Assembly: GCF_020215705.1 (NCBI RefSeq)
Contig: NZ_JAIWNB010000010.1
Coordinates: 274,247 to 338,246 of the forward strand
Origin: Nonomuraea aurantiaca
GTDB taxonomy: Bacteria; Actinomycetota; Actinomycetes; Streptosporangiales; Streptosporangiaceae
Direction of reading: 5' to 3'
Length of the DNA stretch: 64,000 bases
Shown: one piece after another, positions 32,474-40,430 of the stretch
How positions within the stretch are numbered: the first letter of the stretch is position 1
Layout: every line of letters starts with the position of its first letter
The notes under the pieces: model-generated
What the model saw: only the letters and a program-made list of their open reading frames with translations
Database searches by the model: none
What the model was told of the DNA's origin: nothing
Translations under genes and position numbers: made by a program

Positions 32474-35056
32474 ATGCGTGGCCAGGAACCTGGGTCTGAC
32501 AACGATCGTAGGGAATCTGACGGCTCGGCCGCACCGGCGACGCCACCGCCGAGCTTCGGCCAGCCCCTTCAATATCCCGAGTCACGGGCGTCTCACGAGG
32601 CGCCCGGCTCTACTCCAGCATCGCCGCCGGAGCCCGGCACGGGCGCTCACTCCGGCTCTGACAGTGCCGCCGGCTCTGACAGTGCCGGTCATGGCGGCGC
32701 CGGTTATGACGATGCCGGTCATGACATGCTGCCCGCTTTCCCGGGCACGCCGTCGGACGCCGAGCAGACGGTGACGGGGGAATCGGCCTTCGACTCGCCG
32801 GCCGAGTGGCAGCCGTTCGAACCGCAACCGTCGGACCCGGCGTCGGCCGAGGACCAGTCCGACCTTCCTGGCCTGCCGGCCTTCCCCGGCGCGCAGCCGT
32901 GGGAGGTGGCCGGCGACGACGCCGCGCCGTACGACTGGTTCGCCGACCCCCAGGGCCCGCCCCGCCCCATGCGCGGCCGCCTGCCGCGCAACCTCGGCGC
33001 CCAACCCGGCACCCCGTCCCCGTCTCCGCGACCTTCTGCCACGGGCACCCCGTCTGCGGGCTCCACACCCCCGCGACCGGGCGGTCAGCCTCCGGCACAC
33101 ACCCTGCCACCAGGCGCCCAGCTTCCGTCGCACAGCCCGGAGCCAGGCACTCAGCCTCCATCACACGCCCCCGGGTCAGGCGCTCAGCCTCCGTGGCAGT
33201 CCGCCGCGCCCCAACCGGGCGGTCAGCCCTCCGGTCCCCAGCCCTCGTGGCAGCACGCCGAGCCGGAGCCGGACGCCCAGGCGCCCGGCCGGCCCAACAC
33301 CGGATGGTCCCCGGCGGCCGGCGCCTGGCCCGCACCCATCCCGGAGGAGCCCGCCACCTGGGCGGTCGAGCCCGTGGTGCCCGGTGCGCCCTCGTGGGAG
33401 CCGCCACCGGCCTTCACCGCCGCCGCCGCGGGCATGCAGGTATGGCCCGCCCCCGTCTCCGACCCGCCCGCCATGCCGCCCTGGCCCGCCGCCACGGGCG
33501 AGCTCGCCGTGGAGCCGGAGGCCGACGACGTATCAGACCCGACGTCGCCCTGGAACGTCCCATCGGACAACTCGCCTCCGGACGACGCGCCCACCCGGCC
33601 GGGGGGCATCATCCCGCCCGGCGCCCCCACGTCCGGCGACGGCGACCCCGCGCCCAAGAGCTCCGTGTACGGAGGGCCGACGACCAAGGGCCCCGCGTTC
33701 GGACAGCCCGCGGCCGACTACGAAGAGGGCGACCCCTCAGAGGACGCCGAGGACTACCAGACCGACCCGAACCTGACCGCCCCCTTCGACGCAAGGGGCG
33801 CGTCCGCCCGTCCCTTCGCCGCCAATGAGGCGGTCCCTCCAGCCTTCGACCCCAACACCACCGCGCCCACCTTCGACGCGACGGCCCCCCACGCCTTCAA
33901 CCCCAGCACAGGCGCCCCCGGCACCTTCGACCCGAACACCACCGCGCCCGCGTTCGACCCGAACGCCACCGCGCCCGCGTCCGGTGCGACGGCCCCCCAC
34001 GCCCTCGGCCCCAACGCCCGTCCGCACGCCTTCGACGCAAGCACCCCGCCCCCCGCCTTCGACCCGAACGCGGCCGGACACCCGGCCGAGCCGAGCGACG
34101 TCCCGGTCTGGCCGCCGATCCCCCCTGGCGGCCCCGAGCAGAAGGGCAAGGTCCCCGACCTCCCGTTCGAGGTATGGGGTCAGAAACCCACCCCCGCCCT
34201 GCCCGTCCCGGCCTCGCAGGACCGCTCCACACCCCCTCAGGGACTCCCCGCCCCCTACGGGCAGGGACCGTTCAAGCAGTCGCCGTTCCAGGCCACACCG
34301 CCCGTCGCCGGGCAGCCCGGCAAGCCGGCGGGCCGGAAGGCACTCTTCATCACCCTGGGCGTCCTCGCACTGGCAGGCGTCGCCACGGGCGGCTTCTTCG
34401 CCTACAAGTCGGTGAGCGCCCCGGCACCGAACGCCGCCACGACGGCCGCCAAGGAGCCGCCGACCACGGCACCCCCGGCCATCGTCAGCCCCGACGCCTC
34501 CACGACCCCGGTCGTCCCCGCCACCTCGATCCTCAACTCCGAGCAGACCGACCCGCGCAAGATGTCGCTCTCCGAGGCGTTCCCGAAGAAGAAGATCGAG
34601 GCGGAGGGAGCCGTGTTCTCGAAGGTCAAGACCGACATGACCTCGAGCTGCGACAAGGCCGCCTCCGGTCCCTTCGCCGACGCGCTGCGCGAGCAGAAGT
34701 GCAGCCGGATCGTACGGGCGACATACGTCGACACCAAGCGCCGCTACGCCGTGACGACCGGAATCGCCGTACTGCCGACCAAAGAGGCCGCCATGAGCGC
34801 CGACAAGGCCAAGAACCTCGGCCGCAACGTCTGGTTCCGTGGCCTCCCCTCGGCGGCGGGCACGGGCGGCGAACGCGTGGAGATCGCGGGCGGCTACGCC
34901 GCGGGGCTGGTCTGGGGCCGCTACATCGTCTTCAGCTACGCCACGTACGCCGACGGCCACACGCCCGGCACCAAGGAGAAGACACTCGGCAAGGTCAGCG
35001 GCGCCTTCCGCGACCAGACCTCACAGGCCCTGGAACGCCGCCTCACCAACGACTGA
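32474..35056 (+). CDS. Proline-rich membrane protein with two-cysteine extracellular domain
   Basis: The 860-residue product begins with about 620 residues of Pro/Ala/Gly-rich, low-complexity sequence, including repeats of the FDPNTTAPAFDPNATAP type. A membrane helix (about 622-643) and an exterior domain (about 692-860) follow. The domain begins DPRKMSLSEAFPKKKI and has a cysteine pair, the second in QKCSRIVRATYVD, matching the preceding gene. The disordered part would be cytoplasmic if the helix is type II, which is unusual for so long a segment. Family not recognised. Confidence 0.75.
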   Translation: MRGQEPGSDNDRRESDGSAAPATPPPSFGQPLQYPESRASHEAPGSTPASPPEPGTGAHSGSDSAAGSDSAGHGGAGYDDAGHDMLPAFPGTPSDAEQTVTGESAFDSPAEWQPFEPQPSDPASAEDQSDLPGLPAFPGAQPWEVAGDDAAPYDWFADPQGPPRPMRGRLPRNLGAQPGTPSPSPRPSATGTPSAGSTPPRPGGQPPAHTLPPGAQLPSHSPEPGTQPPSHAPGSGAQPPWQSAAPQPGGQPSGPQPSWQHAEPEPDAQAPGRPNTGWSPAAGAWPAPIPEEPATWAVEPVVPGAPSWEPPPAFTAAAAGMQVWPAPVSDPPAMPPWPAATGELAVEPEADDVSDPTSPWNVPSDNSPPDDAPTRPGGIIPPGAPTSGDGDPAPKSSVYGGPTTKGPAFGQPAADYEEGDPSEDAEDYQTDPNLTAPFDARGASARPFAANEAVPPAFDPNTTAPTFDATAPHAFNPSTGAPGTFDPNTTAPAFDPNATAPASGATAPHALGPNARPHAFDASTPPPAFDPNAAGHPAEPSDVPVWPPIPPGGPEQKGKVPDLPFEVWGQKPTPALPVPASQDRSTPPQGLPAPYGQGPFKQSPFQATPPVAGQPGKPAGRKALFITLGVLALAGVATGGFFAYKSVSAPAPNAATTAAKEPPTTAPPAIVSPDASTTPVVPATSILNSEQTDPRKMSLSEAFPKKKIEAEGAVFSKVKTDMTSSCDKAASGPFADALREQKCSRIVRATYVDTKRRYAVTTGIAVLPTKEAAMSADKAKNLGRNVWFRGLPSAAGTGGERVEIAGGYAAGLVWGRYIVFSYATYADGHTPGTKEKTLGKVSGAFRDQTSQALERRLTND

Positions 35057-35075
35057 CGAACCGCTCGGCACGGGG

Positions 35076-36089
35076 CTACGGCGCGTCGACAGCGGGCGGA
35101 TCATCGCCCAGCGTGCGGACGCGCCGGGTCGCGAGGGCGCGCGCGGCGAGCTCCGCGTCGGGCGGGTAGCTCACCTCTTCCAGGCACAGGCCGTGCGCGG
35201 GCGCCACGTGCACCCCGGAGTCCCGTACGGCCCGCCCCAGCACCTGCCCCGGCCACTCGACGGGCCGGCGCCCATCGGCGGCCGACAGGAGGGAGCCGAC
35301 CAGCGACCGCACCATCGAGTGGCAGAACGCGTCGGCGACCACGGTGGCGACCAGCACCCCGTCGCCCTCCCGCACCCAGTCGAGCCGCTGCAGCCGCCGG
35401 ATCGTGGTGGCTCCCTCGCGCTTCTTGCAGAAGGCGGCGAAGTCGTGCTCGCCGAGCAGGTGCGCGGCCGCCGCGTTCAGCGCGTCCAGGTCCAGCGGCC
35501 GGTTGTGCCAGACCACCTCCCGGCGCCGCAACGGATCCACCCCACCGGCCGCGTCACTCACGCGGTACGCGTACCGCCGTGACAGGGCGGAGAACCGTGC
35601 GTCAAAGCCCTCAGAAGCCACGGAGACCCGATGAACGCGCACATCCGACTCCAGTACCCCGGCCAGCCGCCGCAGGAGTGTAGCGAGCCGCTCATCCACG
35701 TCCAGCGGCAACACCGCGCCGAGCACCCCAGGGCCGACAGCCGGGAAACCCACCGCGACGTCGGCAGCCGACAGCGCCGCCGCAGGGTGGGGAGCCAGAA
35801 AGGCCGCTGGATCGGTAAGCGCGGGTTCGGGCCCGGCGGATCTGCGGTGGTTGCGGTCAAGTGCGGAGAACGCCTCCAGGGGAAGATCCACGTGCGCCAC
35901 CTGCCCACGCGCGTGCACCCCCGCATCCGTACGCCCCGCGACGGTCAGCGCCGGTGGCTCGGCCAGCCGCAGGATCCTGCCGAGCGCCCGCTCGATCTCC
36001 CCCTGGACCGTACGCAGCCCCGGCTGCCTGGCCCACCCGGAGAAGTCGGTCCCGTCGTAGCCGAGATCAAGCCGGAGCCGTATCACCAT
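35076..36089 (-). CDS. truA: tRNA pseudouridine(38-40) synthase TruA
   Basis: The product has 337 residues from the ATG; a GTG one codon upstream is possible. It has the N-terminal LDLGYDGTDFSGWARQPG, the catalytic aspartate in VAGRTDAGVHARGQVAHVDL, and the C-terminal RAVRDSGVHVAPAHGLCLEEV. It is longer than the usual 260-290 residues because of an Ala/Pro-rich insert at about 95-145, after the catalytic strand. It follows rplQ, a common arrangement. Confidence 0.93.
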   Translation of the reverse strand: MVIRLRLDLGYDGTDFSGWARQPGLRTVQGEIERALGRILRLAEPPALTVAGRTDAGVHARGQVAHVDLPLEAFSALDRNHRRSAGPEPALTDPAAFLAPHPAAALSAADVAVGFPAVGPGVLGAVLPLDVDERLATLLRRLAGVLESDVRVHRVSVASEGFDARFSALSRRYAYRVSDAAGGVDPLRRREVVWHNRPLDLDALNAAAAHLLGEHDFAAFCKKREGATTIRRLQRLDWVREGDGVLVATVVADAFCHSMVRSLVGSLLSAADGRRPVEWPGQVLGRAVRDSGVHVAPAHGLCLEEVSYPPDAELAARALATRRVRTLGDDPPAVDAP

Positions 36090-36141
36090 CACTCTCCCCA
36101 GAGTGCCCGAAAACGCGAACAGGCCCGAACCCCCGCGAGAG

Positions 36142-36198
36142 GGGCCCGAGCCCTATTCAACTGGGCCCGGAATCCCCGCATGACGGAGTTCTGGGCCC
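36142..36198. repeat. Three GGGCCC-centred repeats between truA and rplQ
   Basis: GGGCCC occurs at 36142, 36163 and 36193, the last two within a direct repeat CTGGGCCCG spaced 30 bases. Each is self-complementary, so several alternative hairpins can form after the rplQ stop. It is probably a termination or processing region. Confidence 0.45.
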
Positions 36199-36218
36199 GA
36201 TTCAGCCGACCTGACGGA

Positions 36219-36788
36219 TCAGGCCTCGTCCTTCTTCGCCTCGTCGGCCGCAGCCTCGTCCGAGCCCGCGTCAGCGGCCTCGGCCGTGGTGGCCTCGGTC
36301 GTGGCGGCCTCGTCCGACGCGTCGGTCTCCGAAGCAGCCGGCGCCTCGGTCTCAGCCTCGGCCTCAGCGGCGGGAGCAGGAGCGGCAGCGGCGGCCGGAG
36401 CCTCCGTGCGCGACACGCGAACCGGGTTCAGCGGCTCGGTCACCAGCTCGATCACCGCCATGGGGGCGTTGTCACCCTTACGGGCGCCCACCTTGGTGAT
36501 GCGGGTGTAACCGCCGGGACGCTCGGCGAACGTCACCGCGATGTCCGTGAACAGGTGGTGGACGACGCCCTTGTCCTTGACGACCGTGAGCACCTGGCGA
36601 CGGTTGTGGATGTCGCCCTTCTTCGCCTTGGTGATCAGGCGCTCCGCCAGCGGGCGGACGCGCTTGGCCTTGGCAACCGTGGTGCGGATCTTGCCGTGGC
36701 GGAACAGGTCCGTGGCGAGGTTCGCCAGGATCAGCCGCTCGTGCGCCGGGCTGCCGCCAAGACGTGCACCCTTGGTGGGCTTGGGCAT
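36219..36788 (-). CDS. rplQ: 50S ribosomal protein bL17 with acidic tail
   Basis: The first 120 residues are normal bL17 (GGSPAHERLILANLATDLF, HLFTDIAVTFAERPGGYTRI). About 65 further residues are almost only Ala, Glu, Asp, Ser and Thr, ending in EAKKDEA. The total of 189 residues compares with 127 in E. coli. Acidic tails on bL17 occur in actinomycetes; their role is unknown. Confidence 0.96.
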   Translation of the reverse strand: MPKPTKGARLGGSPAHERLILANLATDLFRHGKIRTTVAKAKRVRPLAERLITKAKKGDIHNRRQVLTVVKDKGVVHHLFTDIAVTFAERPGGYTRITKVGARKGDNAPMAVIELVTEPLNPVRVSRTEAPAAAAAPAPAAEAEAETEAPAASETDASDEAATTEATTAEAADAGSDEAAADEAKKDEA

Positions 36789-36887
36789 TGCGTTCTCCTT
36801 GTGAGTTAACCCGCCCCGGCCGTACCAGGTACCGGAGTCGGGCCGGTCGCAGTCGCTCTAGGGGCGATGCGAGCCGTTACCGTCGCC

Positions 36888-36941
36888 CGCGCCGAGCGGG
36901 AACCGCTCGGCGCGGGGAGTCGCGAGGCAGAGCCCTCGCGA
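36888..36941. terminator. Two hairpins between rpoA and rplQ
   Basis: The first hairpin (36888-36914) has 12-base arms CGCGCCGAGCGG and complement with loop GAA. The second (36920-36941) has 8-base arms TCGCGAGG with a six-base loop. They follow the rpoA stop on the minus strand and may reduce or end transcription into rplQ. Confidence 0.6.
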
Positions 36942-36945
36942 TGGC

Positions 36946-37962
36946 TTAGTACTGCTCGGTCTCGACGTACGCGCTGTCGTCGTCGTCGTAACCGGCGCCG
37001 GCCACCGCGCTCGGGTCGAACCCGGGCGGGGAGTCCTTGAGCGCCAGCGTCATCTCGTGCAGCTTCTGCTTGACCTCTTCGATCGACTTGGCGCCGAAAT
37101 TCCTTATATCGAGCAGGTCCTGCTCGCTGCGGGCGACGAGCTCACCCACGGTGTGGATGCCCTCGCGCTTGAGGCAGTTGTAGGAGCGAACGGTCAGGTT
37201 CAGCTCCTCGATCGGCAGCGCCAGGTCGGCGGCCAGGGCGGCGTCGGTCGGCGACGGGCCGATGTCGATGCCCTCGGCCTCGACATTGAGCTCACGGGCC
37301 AGGCCGAAGAGCTCGACGAGGGTCTTACCGGCGGAGGCCACCGCGTCGCGGGGCTTCATGGCCGGCTTGGTCTCGACGTCGAGGATCAGACGGTCGAAGT
37401 CGGTACGCTGCTCGACTCGGGTCGCCTCGACCTTGTAAGTGACCTTGAGCACCGGAGAGTAGATCGAGTCGATCGGGATACGGCCGATCTCCTGACCCGG
37501 CTGCTTGTTCTGCGCGGCGGAGACGTAGCCGCGACCGCGCTCGACGGTCAGCTCCATCTCCAGCTTCGCCTTGCCGTTGAGCGTGGCGATGCGCAGCTCG
37601 GGGTTGTGCACCTCGACACCGGCCGGCGGCGCGATGTCGGCGGCGGTGACCTCACCCGGGCCCTGCTTGCGCAGGTACATCACGACCGGCTCGTCGTGCT
37701 CGGACGAGACGACGAGCTCCTTGAGGTTGAGGATGATGTCGGTGACATCTTCCTTGACCCCGGGAACCGTCGAGAACTCGTGCAGCACGCCCTCGATCCG
37801 GATGCTCGTCACGGCCGCGCCCGGAATGGACGACAGCAGCGTGCGGCGGACCGAGTTGCCGATGGTGTAGCCGAAACCCGGCTCCAGCGGCTCGATGACG
37901 AATCGGGATCGGGTGTCGTCGATCGACTCTTCGAGAAGAGTCGGGCGCTGAGCGATCAGCAT
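36946..37962 (-). CDS. rpoA: DNA-directed RNA polymerase subunit alpha
   Basis: The 338-residue subunit has the N-terminal assembly domain (FVIEPLEPGFGYTIGNSVRRTLLSS) and the C-terminal domain (residues about 245-315) with VRSYNCLKREGIHTVGELV and LLDIRNFGAKSIEEVK. The last 25 residues are acidic (DDDDSAYVE), as is common in actinobacteria. It lies between hairpins on both sides, so it may have its own promoter. Confidence 0.98.
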   Translation of the reverse strand: MLIAQRPTLLEESIDDTRSRFVIEPLEPGFGYTIGNSVRRTLLSSIPGAAVTSIRIEGVLHEFSTVPGVKEDVTDIILNLKELVVSSEHDEPVVMYLRKQGPGEVTAADIAPPAGVEVHNPELRIATLNGKAKLEMELTVERGRGYVSAAQNKQPGQEIGRIPIDSIYSPVLKVTYKVEATRVEQRTDFDRLILDVETKPAMKPRDAVASAGKTLVELFGLARELNVEAEGIDIGPSPTDAALAADLALPIEELNLTVRSYNCLKREGIHTVGELVARSEQDLLDIRNFGAKSIEEVKQKLHEMTLALKDSPPGFDPSAVAGAGYDDDDSAYVETEQY

Positions 37963-38020
37963 GTGGGTCTCCCCTTTTCGCGTGGCGCCCGCTATATGAC
38001 GCCACTCCGATACAAGCCTA

Positions 38021-38048
38021 GTTGAGGTGCGGCGAACCGCACCTCAAC
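38021..38048. terminator. Hairpin after rpsD
   Basis: Perfect 12-base arms (GTTGAGGTGCGG and complement) close a CGAA/TTCG tetraloop, seven bases after the rpsD stop. Stable UUCG-type loop on the minus-strand transcript; no T tract. Confidence 0.75.
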
Positions 38049-38054
38049 CACTAC

Positions 38055-38681
38055 TTACTTCGAGTAGTACTCGACGATCAGCTGTTCCTGAACCTGGGTG
38101 TCGATCTGCTGGCGGACCGGCAGCTGGTGGATCAGGACGCGGATCTTGTCCGGCACGACGCCGAGCCACGCGGGGACCGAGCGGTCGCCGGCGGTGGCGC
38201 GGGCCACCTCGTAGGGCAGCAGGTTGCGCTTGGTCTCACGGACCTCGATGATGTCGTGCTCACGCACGCGGTACGAGGGGATGTCGACCTTCTTGCCGTT
38301 GACCAGGAAGTGTCCGTGACGGACCTGCTGGCGAGCGGCGTCGCGCGACTGGGCGAACCCGGCGCGGTAGACCACGTTGTCGAGACGGCTCTCCAGAATC
38401 TGGAGCAGCGCCTCACCGGTCTTGCCGCTCTTGCGGGTGGCTTCCTCGTAGTAGTTGTGGAACTGCTTCTCGAGGACGCCGTAAATGCGGCGGGTCTTCT
38501 GCTTCTCACGAAGCTGAAGCTGGTACTCGGACTCCTTGGGACGTCCGCGGCCGTGCTCACCCGGCGGGTAAGGACGGATCTCGATGGGGCACTTCGCGGA
38601 CTCGCACTTGCTGCCCTTGAGGAAGAGCTTGGTCTTCTCGCGGCGGCAGAGCTTGCAGTCCGCACCCGTGTAACGAGCCAT
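38055..38681 (-). CDS. rpsD: 30S ribosomal protein uS4
   Basis: The 208-residue product keeps the zinc-type N terminus, with cysteines in DCKLCRREK and KCESAKCPIE (four in all), so it is the C+ form. The S4 RNA-binding region RLDNVVYRAGFAQSRDAARQ follows. uS4 is one of the two primary assembly proteins of the small subunit. Confidence 0.97.
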   Translation of the reverse strand: MARYTGADCKLCRREKTKLFLKGSKCESAKCPIEIRPYPPGEHGRGRPKESEYQLQLREKQKTRRIYGVLEKQFHNYYEEATRKSGKTGEALLQILESRLDNVVYRAGFAQSRDAARQQVRHGHFLVNGKKVDIPSYRVREHDIIEVRETKRNLLPYEVARATAGDRSVPAWLGVVPDKIRVLIHQLPVRQQIDTQVQEQLIVEYYSK

Positions 38682-38701
38682 TTCTCAGATTCTCCTGGGT
38701 G

Positions 38702-39106
38702 TCAGACGCGGCGGCGCTTCGGCGGACGGCAGCCGTTGTGCGGAACCGGGGTGACGTCCTGGATCGAACCCACTTCGAGGCCGGTGGCCTGAAGGGAACG
38801 GATCGCGGTCTCACGGCCGGAGCCGGGACCCTTGACGAAGACGTCGACCTTCCGCATGCCGTGCTCCATGGCGCGGCGGGCGGCGTTCTCGGCGGCCATC
38901 TGAGCGGCGAACGGGGTGGACTTACGGGAGCCCTTGAAACCCACGTGGCCGGCGCTGGCCCAGGAGATCACGTTCCCGTTGGGGTCGGTGATCGAAACGA
39001 TCGTGTTGTTGAACGTGCTCTTGATGTGGGCGTGCCCATGAGCGACGTTCTTCTTTTCCTTGCGGCGCACCTTCTTGGGCGCACCCTGACGGCTCTTAGG
39101 AGGCAT
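38702..39106 (-). CDS. rpsK: 30S ribosomal protein uS11
   Basis: The 134-residue product has AHGHAHIKSTFNNTIVSITD near residue 22 and the C-terminal GSIQDVTPVPHNGCRPPKRR. The N-terminal 20 residues are strongly basic. It lies 45 bases after rpsM and 20 before rpsD in the alpha cluster. Confidence 0.97.
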   Translation of the reverse strand: MPPKSRQGAPKKVRRKEKKNVAHGHAHIKSTFNNTIVSITDPNGNVISWASAGHVGFKGSRKSTPFAAQMAAENAARRAMEHGMRKVDVFVKGPGSGRETAIRSLQATGLEVGSIQDVTPVPHNGCRPPKRRRV

Positions 39107-39151
39107 CCTTTGCCTTCACTCCTGAGGTGTTCGGTCCCGCGGCTGCGTGGA

Positions 39152-39532
39152 CTACTTCTTACCGGGCTTCTTCTTGCCGGCCACGGTCTTCTTCTTGCCC
39201 TTGCGGGTGCGCGCGTTGGTCTGCGTGCGCTGACCGTGGACAGGCAGGCCCTTGCGGTGCCGAATGCCCTGGTAGCACCCAATCTCGATCTTGCGTCGAA
39301 TGTCGGCCTGAACCTCGCGGCGCAGGTCACCCTCGATCTTGAAGTTCGCCTCGATGTAGTCACGCATCGGGACGAGCTCAGCGTCGGTGAGCTGGTGCAC
39401 GCGGGTGTCGCCGCTGACGCCGGTGGCCTCGAGGACCTCCAGCGCACGGGTGCGGCCGATTCCGTAAATGTAGGTGAGAGCGATCTCCAGCCGCTTTTCG
39501 CGGGGGAGGTCGACGCCAACCAGGCGAGCCAT
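39152..39532 (-). CDS. rpsM: 30S ribosomal protein uS13
   Basis: The ATG at 39532 gives the standard 126 residues, beginning MARLVGVDLPREKRLEIAL. YGIGRTRALEVLEATGV and HRKGLPVHGQRTQTNARTRK follow. The basic C-terminal tail ends in KKKPGKK. The longer in-frame start is in the leader and is rejected. Confidence 0.97.
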   Translation of the reverse strand: MARLVGVDLPREKRLEIALTYIYGIGRTRALEVLEATGVSGDTRVHQLTDAELVPMRDYIEANFKIEGDLRREVQADIRRKIEIGCYQGIRHRKGLPVHGQRTQTNARTRKGKKKTVAGKKKPGKK

Positions 39533-39688
39533 GGTCGGGCATTCTCCTTCGTTGTGGCGGAGGTCTTGCGCCTCACGACCCCTCCCCATGCCCGGGGTGA
39601 GGGCCCCGGCCTCCGACCGGGGGTCTCCTGGGTGGTACGGCCCGGAAATTAGGCCGCCTGCTCAGGTGTGACGCGCGATTACTGTCTC

Positions 39689-39742
39689 AGGCTTCTCATG
39701 CGTCGAGCCCGCTCCCTAACCGGGGCGGACTCGGAGAAGCCT
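39689..39742. terminator. Large imperfect hairpin after rpmJ
   Basis: Outer arms AGGCTTCTC and GAGAAGCCT (9 perfect pairs) enclose a second GC-rich imperfect stem with a CTAA loop. It begins nine bases after the rpmJ stop. Confidence 0.65.
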
Positions 39743-39750
39743 TACGGCGA

Positions 39751-39864
39751 CTAACCCTGACGCTGCTTGTGGCGCAGGTTGTCGCAGATCACCATGACGC
39801 GACCGTGCCGGCGGATCACCTTGCACTTGTCGCAGATCTTCTTGACGCTCGGCTTTACCTTCAT
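39751..39864 (-). CDS. rpmJ: 50S ribosomal protein bL36
   Basis: The 37-residue product begins MKVKPSVKKICDKCKVIRRH and has the zinc ligands of the C+ form (C11, C14, C27, then H32). It lies 25 bases after infA, as in most actinobacteria. Confidence 0.97.
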   Translation of the reverse strand: MKVKPSVKKICDKCKVIRRHGRVMVICDNLRHKQRQG

Positions 39865-39888
39865 TGTCCTTCGTGTTCCTCAGACGTC

Positions 39889-40110
39889 TTACTTGTATCG
39901 GTAGACGATCCGCCCACGACTCAGGTCGTAGGGGCTCAGTTCCACGACTACCCGGTCGTCGGGCAGGATCCGGATGTAGTGCATCCGCATCCGTCCGCTG
40001 ATGTGGGCCAGGACCTTATGGCCGTTGTCAAGCTGCACCCGGAACATAGCGTTCGGGAGCGACTCGACCACAGTGCCCTCGATCTCGATGGCGCCGTCTT
40101 TTTTGGCCAA
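39889..40110 (-). CDS. infA: Translation initiation factor IF-1
   Basis: This 73-residue OB-fold protein contains KKDGAIEIEGTVVESLPNAM and ends LSPYDLSRGRIVYRYK. The TTG at 40110 gives the family start (MAKKDGA) and length; a longer frame adds 15 unrelated residues. The Shine-Dalgarno site is weak (GAGG four bases upstream). Initiation at TTG is notable because IF-1 itself helps to discriminate starts. Confidence 0.95.
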   Translation of the reverse strand: MAKKDGAIEIEGTVVESLPNAMFRVQLDNGHKVLAHISGRMRMHYIRILPDDRVVVELSPYDLSRGRIVYRYK

Positions 40111-40274
40111 AATTCCTCGCGTTTCACTGATCGATCGTCTGAGGCTCCGGTTCACTAAGCAGCCGCGACCTCACGCTTCGAAGAGAGCGGCGACCGGCAA
40201 CGGGCGCCGACGCGTGATAGTCATAGTGAGCCGAGTAAGGAGTGTACGACACCTGAGACAAAAACGCGAAACGC

Positions 40275-40293
40275 GTGTCAGGTGTCCTGACAC
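40275..40293. promoter_or_regulatory. 19-base palindrome upstream of infA
   Basis: Seven-base perfect arms GTGTCAG and CTGACAC are separated by GTGTC. It sits about 30 bases upstream of a TACACT -10-like element, a position typical for an activator or UP-type site of the infA-rpmJ-rpsM transcript. Confidence 0.5.
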
Positions 40294-40349
40294 AACCACG
40301 AGTCAGCTTACCGCACCCGCCAACCCGTATGGACCGGGCGGCACAGCAA

Positions 40350-40377
40350 AGGGCCCGCCGGCGAACCGGCGGGCCCT
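40350..40377. terminator. Hairpin terminator of the secreted protein gene
   Basis: Perfect 12-base arms (AGGGCCCGCCGG and complement) close a CGAA/TTCG tetraloop, followed by TTTG on the minus strand. It isolates the secreted protein gene from infA. Confidence 0.8.
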
Positions 40378-40430
40378 GCGAGTCGGCACACCCCCTGGGA
40401 TGACTCCCCCCTGATGTGACCCTGATGTGC

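Larger units (their letters stand above)
40111..40430. other. Intergenic region upstream of infA
   Basis: No gene is supported. On the minus strand it holds a possible -10 element TACACT (40241-40246), a 19-base palindrome at 40275-40293, and the terminator hairpin at 40350-40377 belonging to the secreted protein gene. Confidence 0.55.

Noticed and set aside
40111..40430. Small protein gene upstream of infA
   Set aside because: The frames here are short, lack ribosome-binding sites and overlap the palindrome and terminator.
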